A stretch of 64,000 nucleotides of DNA from Cryptosporangium aurantiacum. Its GTDB lineage: Bacteria > Actinomycetota > Actinomycetes > Mycobacteriales > Cryptosporangiaceae. This document shows positions 24,538 through 31,914 of this stretch, one piece after another. The stretch covers positions 1,240,001-1,304,000 of the forward strand of contig NZ_FRCS01000001.1 in the NCBI RefSeq assembly GCF_900143005.1, given 5' to 3'. Numbering within the stretch: the stretch's first letter is position 1; each line of letters opens with the position of its first letter. Under the pieces are notes generated by a model. That model saw only the letters and a list, made by a program, of their open reading frames with translations. It was not told the DNA's origin and did no database searches. The translations under genes were made by a program, and so were the position numbers.

Positions 24538-24924
24538 TCATGCCGTCACGAGAACGTCATTGCCGACCACCCGCACGGGGTAAGTGCGGATGCTCCATTC
24601 CGGCTTCACCGCGGTGGTGCCGGTGGCGAGTTCGAAGCCCCACTGGTGCCACGGGCAGTAGATGTACTCCAGGTCGCGCACCATCACCGCGTCGCCGGGC
24701 ACGTTCTCGTCCACGACCGTGCGGCCGCGCGCCCGGCCCTTGCAGAGCGGTCCGCCCTCGTGCGGGCAGTAGTTCGCGATCGCGTAGAACGTGCCGTTGA
24801 CGTTGTAGACGCCGACGCCGTGCCGCCCGATCGGTACCACCTTGAAGCTGCCCGGCGGAATCTCGTCCAGCGTCGCCACGACGTGTTCCCGCCCCTGCGC
24901 GAGTCGCGGAGCGTCACCAGACAC
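24538..24924 (-). CDS. Rieske-type ferredoxin (128 aa)
   Basis: The 128-residue product is a single Rieske [2Fe-2S] domain with Cys53/His55 (CPHEGG) and Cys90/His93 (CPWHQW). It lacks a signal or membrane helix, so it is a cytosolic electron carrier or small assisting subunit of a Rieske oxygenase. The stretch of 34 residues between the two ligand pairs is longer than in classical ferredoxins and resembles the isolated Rieske proteins encoded beside amidohydrolase genes. The GTG at 24924 overlaps the end of the upstream amidohydrolase by 11 bases. A likely partner is the oxygenase at 27533, whose promoter has the same operator. Confidence 0.88.
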   Translation of the reverse strand: MSGDAPRLAQGREHVVATLDEIPPGSFKVVPIGRHGVGVYNVNGTFYAIANYCPHEGGPLCKGRARGRTVVDENVPGDAVMVRDLEYIYCPWHQWGFELATGTTAVKPEWSIRTYPVRVVGNDVLVTA

Positions 24925-26050
24925 GGGTTTGGCTTTCGACCGCGGGGACCGTGGTCGGCAGTTTGTAGGTCTCGATGCCGTTCTTGAACATCACGGCCTC
25001 GCGCGCGTGCTCCGGCAGGTGCTTGAGCAGCCACTTCGGGTCGTCGAAGGTCCAGTGCGGATAGTCGGAGGAGAACAGCAGGATCTTCTCCGCCTCCATC
25101 CACTCCAGCGCCCGGGACAGCTCGGTCTTGTCCTCCGGGTAGTCCAGCGGCTGGGTGGTGAACTTGATGTGGTCCTTGACGTAGTCGGACGGCTTCCGCT
25201 TGATCGTCATCCACGACTTGCGGGCCGCGTAGATCGCGTCCATCCGCCACATCAGCGGCAGGATCCAGGTGAACGCGTGCTCGACCAGGACGATCCGCAA
25301 GCTCGGGAACCGGTCGAAGACGCCGTCGAAGATCAGGCTCATGACCTGGTTCGCGGCCAGCAGCGAGTACGTGACCATGAAGTCGTGGTTGTAGCTGGGG
25401 AACCCGACCGGCGGCATCGGCATCGTCTCGTAGTTGCCGCGGGAGAGGTGGCAGCTGACCGTGATGTCGTGCTTGGTCGCCGCGGCCCAGACCGGGTCGT
25501 ACAGCGGGTTGCCCCAGGACGGCCGGGGCTCGGCCTTGATCAGGATCTGCGCCATGTGGGGGTGGCCTGCCCACTTCTCGATCTCGGCGACCGCGCCCTG
25601 CGGGTCCTCGATCGACACGCAGATCGAGCCACGCCAGCGCTGGTGCCAGTTGTTCCGGCTGTCGAGCCAGTGGTTGGCCAGCCACTCGTTCGTCGCGGTG
25701 CACATCGCGGAGGAGGCTTCCGGGATCCGGGTGAACTTCGAGGACGGCTCGAGGACCGCGATGTCCGAGCCGGCTTCGATGATCAGCTGCTTGAACATCA
25801 TGTCCGGGTCGCTGCCCGGGAAGCCGCCGTCGGTCGGGAACGCGTCGACCCGCATCGCGAACGCGTGCGCGTAGTCCGGGGCGTCGTAGTTGATCGTGTC
25901 GCCGACCTTGTGCGACAGCAGGAACTTGCGCCACTTCTCCGGGATGTACTCCGCGACGACCCCCGGGCGGGGCACCGGGTGGACGTCCGAGTCGACGACG
26001 CGCACCGGTACCTCGGCGGTGGCCGGGACGCGCTCTTTTGCCTGTGTCAC
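24914..26050 (-). CDS. amidohydrolase-2 family metal-dependent hydrolase or decarboxylase
   Basis: The 378-residue product has the N-terminal metal motif VVDSDVHP (about 15-22) and the C-terminal metal aspartate motif FSSDYPHW near residue 325, the pattern of the amidohydrolase-2 family (gamma-resorcylate and aminocarboxymuconate semialdehyde decarboxylases and C-C hydrolases). These use one divalent metal in a TIM barrel. The GTG at 26050 overlaps the stop of the next amidohydrolase gene by four bases. It retains the metal aspartate that its neighbour has lost, so the two may form a complex. The reaction is unknown. Confidence 0.85.
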   Translation of the reverse strand: MTQAKERVPATAEVPVRVVDSDVHPVPRPGVVAEYIPEKWRKFLLSHKVGDTINYDAPDYAHAFAMRVDAFPTDGGFPGSDPDMMFKQLIIEAGSDIAVLEPSSKFTRIPEASSAMCTATNEWLANHWLDSRNNWHQRWRGSICVSIEDPQGAVAEIEKWAGHPHMAQILIKAEPRPSWGNPLYDPVWAAATKHDITVSCHLSRGNYETMPMPPVGFPSYNHDFMVTYSLLAANQVMSLIFDGVFDRFPSLRIVLVEHAFTWILPLMWRMDAIYAARKSWMTIKRKPSDYVKDHIKFTTQPLDYPEDKTELSRALEWMEAEKILLFSSDYPHWTFDDPKWLLKHLPEHAREAVMFKNGIETYKLPTTVPAVESQTRVW

Positions 26051-27126
26051 GGCGTCACTCCTTCGGGGACGGAGATTCCGTACAGGTCGGCGGCGTTGCG
26101 CCAGAGGATGCGGTCGCGCTGCTCCGCGCTGAGCGCGCTCGGCAGGGAATCCACCGTGCTGTGCTGCCAGTGCGGGTAGCTCGACCCGTACAGGACCTTC
26201 TCGTCCTTCTCGGTGAACGACAGCCACTCGCCGGCGAACTCCACGTCACCGGGACCGTCGAGGCTGCCCTGGACGAAGTACACGTGGCCGGGCAGGTAGT
26301 CGCTGGGCATCCGGGGCGCCCACGGTGTCTGCTCCAGGTGCGGGCGGCCGAACGTGTCCATCCGCCAGATGAACGGCGTGAGGAGGTCGGCGGCACCGTC
26401 GGCCCAGACCACCTTCAACGCGTCGAAGCGCTCGAACACGCCCTCCGCGATCATGTTCATCAGGTGGTAGAGGTAATTGAGCGCCATGAAGCCCAGGTAC
26501 TGCTCGTACGTCTGCGGGTGGCCGGACGGGGTGGGCGGGTACCCGATGCCCTGACCGGCCTCGATGTGCACGGCCACCGGCAGGCCTGCGGCCGCGGCCG
26601 CCTCCCAGAGCGGCCAGAACTGTGGTTTCCCGTAGAGCTCGCGCGACTGCAGCGGGACGCCGATCTGGACGACCTGCGGGTGATCGCCGTAGCGCTCGAT
26701 CTCGCGTAACGCGCCGGGGATGTCTTCCGGGTTGACGCGGATCGCGCCCCGGTACCGCGGATCGTGGTCGAGCCAGCGGCTCACCAGCATCTGGTTGTGC
26801 GCCGCCAGCACCGCCGTGGTCAGGTGCCGGTCGGGGAGCGTGCCGCGGGACATCGGGTGCAGCACCGCGACGTCGACGCCGCCCTCGTCGAACAGGTGGG
26901 CGCCGACGATCTCCGGGTCGGAGCCGGGGTACTGGCCGTCGGGGCCGTGGGCAGCGGCCACGTACTCGCCGCCGGGTGCGCCGTACCAGTCCATCTCGTA
27001 GTCGGGGATGCCCCGGCTCGCGTACGGCTCCCGGAGGAAGCTCCGGAAGTCCCGGTTGTCCCGGAAGAACACGTGGACGCTCGCGTCGATCAGCGGCGTC
27101 GTCACGCCGTCGCGGTGCACCCTCAC
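26047..27126 (-). CDS. amidohydrolase-2 family protein lacking the conserved metal aspartate
   Basis: The 359-residue product aligns by eye with the adjacent amidohydrolase throughout (PGSDPEIVGAHLFDEGGVDV, FERFDALKVVWADG, then YGSSYPHWQH). However, the position of the metal-binding Asp in SDYPHW is Ser (SSYPHW), and the N-terminal motif is IDASVHVF rather than DSDVH. It may be a non-catalytic partner of the following gene or bind metal differently. The GTG at 27126 has GGAGGG six bases upstream. Operator site B lies 26-43 bases upstream of the start. It begins a four-gene operon that runs to 23666. Confidence 0.83.
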   Translation of the reverse strand: MRVHRDGVTTPLIDASVHVFFRDNRDFRSFLREPYASRGIPDYEMDWYGAPGGEYVAAAHGPDGQYPGSDPEIVGAHLFDEGGVDVAVLHPMSRGTLPDRHLTTAVLAAHNQMLVSRWLDHDPRYRGAIRVNPEDIPGALREIERYGDHPQVVQIGVPLQSRELYGKPQFWPLWEAAAAAGLPVAVHIEAGQGIGYPPTPSGHPQTYEQYLGFMALNYLYHLMNMIAEGVFERFDALKVVWADGAADLLTPFIWRMDTFGRPHLEQTPWAPRMPSDYLPGHVYFVQGSLDGPGDVEFAGEWLSFTEKDEKVLYGSSYPHWQHSTVDSLPSALSAEQRDRILWRNAADLYGISVPEGVTP

Positions 27127-27151
27127 GGGCGGCCCTCCTTCGTCTGTGGCC

Positions 27152-27169
27152 GAACCTAACATTTGTTCC
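27152..27169. promoter_or_regulatory. operator site B, exact copy of site A
   Basis: On the minus strand this reads GGAACAAATGTTAGGTTC, identical over 18 bases to site A at 7541. It lies 26 bases upstream of the amidohydrolase start, the same geometry as site A. It ties the amidohydrolase/Rieske ferredoxin/hydrolase operon to the dehydrogenase operon. Confidence 0.8.
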
Positions 27170-27185
27170 GGCTGGTCAGGGGTCA

Positions 27186-27206
27186 CCCCGCACCGACGGT
27201 GCGGGG
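27186..27206 (-). terminator. hairpin after the [2Fe-2S] ferredoxin gene
   Basis: CCCCGCACC (27186-27194) and GGTGCGGGG (27198-27206) form a 9-bp perfect stem with a 3-base loop, extended by GGTC/GACC on the outside after one mismatch. It begins six bases after the ferredoxin stop and ends the Rieske/ferredoxin transcript before the amidohydrolase promoter. Confidence 0.72.
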
Positions 27207-27211
27207 CGACC

Positions 27212-27529
27212 TCAGCCCGGGGGCGGCTGGACGCCTTTTTTCTCCAGGACGACGCCTGCGCCCTTGATCTGCAGACGACAGGCGAGGCGAACCAGCGGGC
27301 TGCGCAGCCGGCGGGGGAGCCGGGTACGCATCTCGAACAGCTCGTCGTCACCGGGCGGCACGGTCTGGAGTTCCCCGTCGATCACCTTGACGAAGCAGAC
27401 CATGCACTCCGCCTGGCCGAAACACTTCGTCGGCCAGGTGACGTCCTGCCGCCAGGCGGCCTCGGCGACGGACTCCTTCGGCCCGACGTCGAACTCGACC
27501 CCGGACGGTTCGACCCGCACCGTCGCCAT
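27212..27529 (-). CDS. [2Fe-2S] ferredoxin, adrenodoxin-like spacing (105 aa)
   Basis: The 105-residue product has Cys36, Cys42, Cys45 and Cys84 (C-x5-C-x2-C-x38-C), close to the adrenodoxin/putidaredoxin spacing rather than the plant type. It should carry single electrons to the Rieske oxygenase encoded immediately upstream, three bases away. The C-terminus (GVVLEKKGVQPPPG) is shorter and more basic than in P450 ferredoxins. A reductase is not encoded beside it; the NuoF-like flavoprotein at 21903 is one candidate. Confidence 0.87.
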   Translation of the reverse strand: MATVRVEPSGVEFDVGPKESVAEAAWRQDVTWPTKCFGQAECMVCFVKVIDGELQTVPPGDDELFEMRTRLPRRLRSPLVRLACRLQIKGAGVVLEKKGVQPPPG

Positions 27530-27532
27530 GTA

Positions 27533-28942
27533 CTACTCGACCCGGCTCGCGATGACCCGGTCGAGCTCCTCGTGCATGTTGCTGATCGACAGCTCGTACT
27601 GGCTGGACAACCGGCTCTCGGTGAACCCGGGGGAGTGCAGCCCCCGCTGCTGACGCTCGATGTTGCTGAAGTCCTGCCGCGGGATCAGGCCCCAGTTCTC
27701 GGTGTCGTCCTTGTCGAAGATGCCCTTCAACTCGGCCCGCTCCGGCTCCTGCCCGACCGGGTACGTGGTCAGCGACCAGACGTCGAAGATGCACCACTCC
27801 GGGTCGTCCTTGTACGGCCGCGACCGGTACGCGAGGCAGTTCCCGTACATCGGCAGCATCAGGTAGTTCGGGAACATGAAGATGTCGCCGCCCCAGAGCT
27901 GCATCGCCGGGCCCATCGGCGCCATCGGGATGCCCGCGCCCTCGGCGTACTCGTAGAGGGCCATGATCGCCTTCATCGAGAACTGCGGGTCGTCCTGGGG
28001 GACCTTGTTGCGCAGCCCCTCGAAGATCCGGACGTCCTGTTCGAGCGTCATCGCGTCCTGGCCGGTGGCGAGCAACCGGCCGGCCTCGATGAACTCCTCC
28101 GAGTCGAACACCGGCTCGTACTCGGAGTCGCCCTTGCTCGCGCTCTGGAACCGGGCGTGGCCGTTCTTGAACGTGGTGTAGGCGACCTGCGCGGCCTTGC
28201 GCTCGCCGTACTCCTCGTCGTTGCCCATCAGCAGCTGCGGGTGGGTCTGGGTGACGTGGTAGCCCTCGAAGAACGCTTCCTGGGCCATCTTCCAGTTCGC
28301 GTTGAGGACGACCTGCTTCCACCACTTGACCCGCATGTTGCCGATGCCGAGCGGTTCGAGCAGCTTCGCGACCGGCGACAGGTGCTCGAGCAGCGGCGGC
28401 GCGCCGAGGTCCATGTTGATCCAGACCAGGCCGCACCAGGTCTCGACCAGGCACTCGCGCAGCGCGAGGTCGTCCTTGTTCAGGCAGGCTGGCTCGAACG
28501 CCTTCTCGCCGAACACGAACGACGACGAGCCGTCGAGGTTCCACCGCCAGCCGTGGAACGGGCAGACCAGCTGGCCGCCGGGGAGCCGCCCCTGGCCCTT
28601 TACGAGCTCGGTGGCGCGGTGGCGGCAGGCGTTGTGCAGCGCTTTGATCGAGCCGTCGCGCTGCCGGACGATGAGGATCGACGTGCTGGCGATCTCGTAC
28701 TCGACGTAGTCGCCGGGGTTCGGGATCTCCTCCTCACGAGCGGCCATCAGCCAGCTGTGCGGCCAGAGGTACTTCTTCTCCAGCTCGAAGATCTCGCGGG
28801 AGTAGTACCGCTCCTTCGGCACGAAGCGCGAGTCGCGCATCGCGTGCGGCACCTTGGCCTGGATCTCCGGCGGGTTGGCGCCGAGCGGCGCGTCGTCGCC
28901 CTCGGCCCAGGTGAACTTCGGGTTGAGATCAGCGACAGTCAT
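27533..28942 (-). CDS. Rieske non-heme iron oxygenase, alpha subunit
   Basis: The 469-residue product has Rieske ligands Cys106/His108 (CRHRA) and Cys127/His130 (CPFHGW), then a catalytic domain with the iron motif EGYHVTQTHP (two His) near residue 230. The ATG at 28942 has GAAGGG eight bases upstream. Operator site C lies 63-80 bases before it. The gene is cotranscribed with the [2Fe-2S] ferredoxin and ends at a hairpin. It probably starts the ring oxidation whose products are handled by the amidohydrolase operon under the same operator. Substrate unknown. Confidence 0.9.
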   Translation of the reverse strand: MTVADLNPKFTWAEGDDAPLGANPPEIQAKVPHAMRDSRFVPKERYYSREIFELEKKYLWPHSWLMAAREEEIPNPGDYVEYEIASTSILIVRQRDGSIKALHNACRHRATELVKGQGRLPGGQLVCPFHGWRWNLDGSSSFVFGEKAFEPACLNKDDLALRECLVETWCGLVWINMDLGAPPLLEHLSPVAKLLEPLGIGNMRVKWWKQVVLNANWKMAQEAFFEGYHVTQTHPQLLMGNDEEYGERKAAQVAYTTFKNGHARFQSASKGDSEYEPVFDSEEFIEAGRLLATGQDAMTLEQDVRIFEGLRNKVPQDDPQFSMKAIMALYEYAEGAGIPMAPMGPAMQLWGGDIFMFPNYLMLPMYGNCLAYRSRPYKDDPEWCIFDVWSLTTYPVGQEPERAELKGIFDKDDTENWGLIPRQDFSNIERQQRGLHSPGFTESRLSSQYELSISNMHEELDRVIASRVE

Positions 28943-29004
28943 GAAAGAGCCCTTCGACGTCAGTGTCGGTCGCGAAGAGAGAAGTGGGGGAGCGCTACGG
29001 GCTC

Positions 29005-29022
29005 GAACCAAACACTTGTTCC
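29005..29022. promoter_or_regulatory. operator site C, two mismatches from sites A and B
   Basis: On the minus strand this reads GGAACAAGTGTTTGGTTC, matching 16 of 18 bases of sites A and B. It is the third member of the set and lies in the promoter region of the Rieske oxygenase/ferredoxin operon. Confidence 0.75.
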
Positions 29023-29064
29023 GCGACTGTAAGCGTGTGAAGTAAGCCACGCAATACCTGGGCT

Positions 29065-29832
29065 CTAGACCGCCTTGGTGACCCCGCCGTCGACGCGGAT
29101 GCTCGCGCCGGTCGTGAAGCTGGACGCCGCGCTCGCCAGGTGGACGATCAGCGGCGTGAGCTCCTCCGGCCGGCCGATCCGGCCCAGGGGAACGAACGGC
29201 ACCTCGGTGCCCTCCGGCGGGGCCCAGCCCTTGCTGGAGTCGGTGCGGAACGGGCCGGGCAGCACGGTGTTGACGCGCACGGCCGGCGCGAACGCCTCGG
29301 CGAGCGAGACCGTCATCGCGTTCAACCCGGCCTTGGCGCACACATACGGCAGATGGCCCGGCCCCGACACCAGCGACCCGGCGGTGCTGATGTTGATGAT
29401 CGACCCGCCGCCGTTCGTGGCCATGTGGGTTCCGGCGTGCACTGCCAGGCGGAACGGGCCCTTGAGGTTGACGCCGATCGTCTTGTCGAAGAGCTCCTCG
29501 GTGATCGCGTCGAGGCTCTGATAGAGCGGGGACATGCCCGCGTTGTTCACGAGCACGTCGAGGCGTCCGAAGTGCTCCAGTGTCCGGGCGACCAGCCGGT
29601 CGCAGTCGTCCCACTTCGCGACGTGACAGGCGATCCCGACCGCCTTGGTGCTGGTCGACGCTTGGACCTCGGCGGCCACAGCCGAAACGGCCTCCGGCTT
29701 CCGGGACGCGACGACGACGTCCGCGCCTGCCTCGGCGAGGCCCTGGACGATCGCGCGGCCAAGGCCCCGCGTCCCACCGGTCACGATCGCGACCTTGCCG
29801 GTGAGGTCGTGCAACTCCGCTAACGTCGTCAC
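29065..29832 (-). CDS. short-chain dehydrogenase/reductase
   Basis: The 255-residue product is a classical SDR with TGGTRGLG (18-25), NNAG (96-99), catalytic Ser149 and the Tyr163-x3-Lys167 pair (YVCAK), and a C-terminal GGV. It oxidises an alcohol or reduces a ketone with NAD(P)(H). The GTG at 29832 overlaps the TetR stop (GTGA), so it is coexpressed with its probable regulator. It may supply the ketone for later steps in the divergent acyl-CoA dehydrogenase operon. Confidence 0.9.
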   Translation of the reverse strand: MTTLAELHDLTGKVAIVTGGTRGLGRAIVQGLAEAGADVVVASRKPEAVSAVAAEVQASTSTKAVGIACHVAKWDDCDRLVARTLEHFGRLDVLVNNAGMSPLYQSLDAITEELFDKTIGVNLKGPFRLAVHAGTHMATNGGGSIINISTAGSLVSGPGHLPYVCAKAGLNAMTVSLAEAFAPAVRVNTVLPGPFRTDSSKGWAPPEGTEVPFVPLGRIGRPEELTPLIVHLASAASSFTTGASIRVDGGVTKAV

Positions 29833-30491
29833 GCTTGTCCCTTCGCTGTATGTACGGCCGACGGGTGCACGGCCGCGATGATGAACCGCGTCATCCGGTC
29901 GAGTTCGGCCCGCGTCGGCCGGCTGCGCTTCCAGAGGTAGTCCGAGAGCGTGCCGAGGACCGCGTGCGCGGCCAGGGCGGCGTCGAACTCCGGGTCGCTG
30001 CTGCCGAGCTCCGCCAGCGGCTCCTCCAGCAGCGGGCCGAGCGCGGTCGCGCCGGGGTGGCGTCCGGACGCCATGCCCTGGCCGACGCTGCCGCCGTTCC
30101 ACAGCACGGCCAGCGTGGTGGCGGCGATGTCCTCGCCGGTCTGGGTCATCACACCCTCGACCCACCGCCGGACCCGGCCCTCCGGCGTCGTCTCCTTGCC
30201 CATCTGGTGCGCGAGGTAGCTGCTCAGCTGGTGGGTCCCGTCCTCGATGAGCGCGGCGACCAGGGCTTCCTTGGAGCTGAAGTGGCGATAGAACGCCTCG
30301 TTGGAGAGCCCGGCCGTGGCCACGATGTCGGCGACCCGTGGGCGCGACGTCGTCCCGCAGGACTTCATGACCTCGAGCGCCGCGGCGAGCAGCCGCCGGA
30401 CCTCCTCGGCGTAGTCCAGCCCACCGCGTCGCTCCCGGGTCTGCCGGGCGATGCGATCCACGACGCCACCGGCCAGAACATCGTTCTTCAT
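29829..30491 (-). CDS. TetR-family transcriptional regulator
   Basis: The 220-residue product has an N-terminal TetR helix-turn-helix (RVADIVATAGLSNEAFYRHF, about 47-66) and an all-helical C-terminal ligand domain. The ATG at 30491 gives an N-terminus of normal length. The divergent region to the acyl-CoA dehydrogenase gene contains three copies of AGAAC-N3-RTTCT, the first overlapping this gene's own 5' region, which points to autoregulation and control of both sides. The ligand is probably an acyl-CoA or pathway intermediate. Confidence 0.9.
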   Translation of the reverse strand: MKNDVLAGGVVDRIARQTRERRGGLDYAEEVRRLLAAALEVMKSCGTTSRPRVADIVATAGLSNEAFYRHFSSKEALVAALIEDGTHQLSSYLAHQMGKETTPEGRVRRWVEGVMTQTGEDIAATTLAVLWNGGSVGQGMASGRHPGATALGPLLEEPLAELGSSDPEFDAALAAHAVLGTLSDYLWKRSRPTRAELDRMTRFIIAAVHPSAVHTAKGQA

Positions 30492-30494
30492 ACG

Positions 30495-30576
30495 AGAACC
30501 ATATTCTGCGATCCCGGGTCCGCGAAAGCCCGTTCTCTTGCCCAGAACAGCATTCTGGCGGTAAGAACGTTGTTCT
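30495..30576. promoter_or_regulatory. three TetR-type operators, AGAAC-N3-RTTCT
   Basis: Three 13-bp inverted repeats occur in the 118-base divergent region: AGAACCATATTCT (30495-30507), AGAACAGCATTCT (30544-30556) and AGAACGTTGTTCT (30564-30576). Centres are 49 and 20 bases apart; the latter two sit about two helical turns apart on the acyl-CoA dehydrogenase side. The adjacent TetR protein is the obvious binder. Confidence 0.8.
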
Positions 30577-30609
30577 GAGAGCCGTTGACGACGTCCGAGG
30601 AGGACCCCG

Positions 30610-31914
30610 ATGGCGTGGGATTTCGAGACCGACCCGGAGTACCAGGCGAAGCTGGACTGGGCCGACACGTTCGTCCGCGAGGAGGTCGAACCGCTCGACC
30701 TCCAGTGGCCGGGCCTGCAGTTCACCGCACTGGAAGGCGATCGCAAACGGGTCATCGACCCGCTCAAGGACGAGGTCCGGCGCCAAGGCCTGTGGGCGAC
30801 GCACCTCACGCCGGAGCTCGGCGGGCAGGGCTTCGGCCAGGTCAAGCTCGCGCTGCTCAACGAGATCCTCGGCCGGGCGTCCTGGGCGCCGATCGTGTTC
30901 GGATGCCAGGCGCCCGACACCGGCAACGCCGAGATCATCGCCCACTACGGCACGCCCGAGCAGAAGGACCGCTACCTGCAGCCGCTGCTCAACGGCGAGA
31001 TCTTCTCGTGCTACTCGATGACGGAGGCCGAGGGCGGCGCCGACCCGACGCAGTTCACGACCACCGCCGTGAAAGACGGCGACGAGTGGGTGATCAACGG
31101 CCTGAAGTACTTCTCGTCGAACGCCCGGACCGCGTCGTTCTTCATCGTGATGGCGGTGACGAACCCGGACATCAGCGCCTACCAGGGCATGTCGATGTTC
31201 CTGGTCCCGGCCGACACCCCGGGCATCAACATCCTCCGGAACACCGGGCTCGCGATGGACGCCGGTGACGAGGAGGGCACCCACGCGCTGATCCAGTACG
31301 AGGACGTCCGCGTTCCCGCGGACGCGGTCCTCGGTGGGGAGGGGCAGGCGTTCGCGATCGCGCAGACCCGGCTGGGTGGTGGCCGCATCCACCACGCCAT
31401 GCGGACGATCGGCCAAGCGCAGAAAGCGCTGGACATGCTGTGCGAGCGGGCACTGAGCCGGCGGACCCAGGGGACGCTGATCGCCGAGAAGCAGTTCGTT
31501 CAGGGGTACATCGCCGACTCCTACGCGCAGCTGCTGCAGTTCCGGCTGATGGTGCTCTACACCGCCTGGACGATCGACAAGTACAACGACTACCGCAAGG
31601 TGCGGAAGGACATCGCCGCGGTGAAGGCGACGATGCCGACCGTGCTGCACGACATCGCGTGGCGAGCCGTCCAGGTGCATGGCGCGCTCGGCGTCAGCAA
31701 CGAGATGCCGCTGTTCCAGCAGGTGCTCGGCGCGTCGGTGATGGGGCTCGCGGACGGGCCGACCGAGGTGCACAAGGTGACCGTGGCGCGGCAGGTCCTC
31801 CGCAACTACAAGCCCAGCGACGACCTGTGGCCGACGCAGCACCTCCCGAAGCGGACCGCGGCCGCCCAAGCCAAGTACGCGGCGTTACTGGAGCGCGAGG
31901 CCGGCAATGAGTGA
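30610..31914 (+). CDS. acyl-CoA dehydrogenase
   Basis: The 434-residue flavoprotein has the acyl-CoA dehydrogenase pattern: CYSMTEAEGGADPTQF near residue 138 (FAD and substrate contact), a beta-barrel middle domain, RLGGGRIHHAMRTIG, and a C-terminal helical region with QVHGALGVSNEMPL. It introduces a 2,3-double bond in an acyl-CoA. It resembles the FadE/ACAD10-11 type that is encoded with a kinase-like partner, as here. GAGGAGG lies just before the start. Its stop overlaps the next gene by eight bases. Expression is probably controlled by the divergent TetR. Confidence 0.9.
   Translation: MAWDFETDPEYQAKLDWADTFVREEVEPLDLQWPGLQFTALEGDRKRVIDPLKDEVRRQGLWATHLTPELGGQGFGQVKLALLNEILGRASWAPIVFGCQAPDTGNAEIIAHYGTPEQKDRYLQPLLNGEIFSCYSMTEAEGGADPTQFTTTAVKDGDEWVINGLKYFSSNARTASFFIVMAVTNPDISAYQGMSMFLVPADTPGINILRNTGLAMDAGDEEGTHALIQYEDVRVPADAVLGGEGQAFAIAQTRLGGGRIHHAMRTIGQAQKALDMLCERALSRRTQGTLIAEKQFVQGYIADSYAQLLQFRLMVLYTAWTIDKYNDYRKVRKDIAAVKATMPTVLHDIAWRAVQVHGALGVSNEMPLFQQVLGASVMGLADGPTEVHKVTVARQVLRNYKPSDDLWPTQHLPKRTAAAQAKYAALLEREAGNE

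Noticed and set aside
29065-31869. Apparent 934-residue fusion reading through the SDR gene from upstream
   Set aside because: Only the last 255 residues look like protein; the upstream part is antisense to the acyl-CoA dehydrogenase and out of frame with TetR. The GTG at 29832 overlapping the TetR stop is the sensible start.
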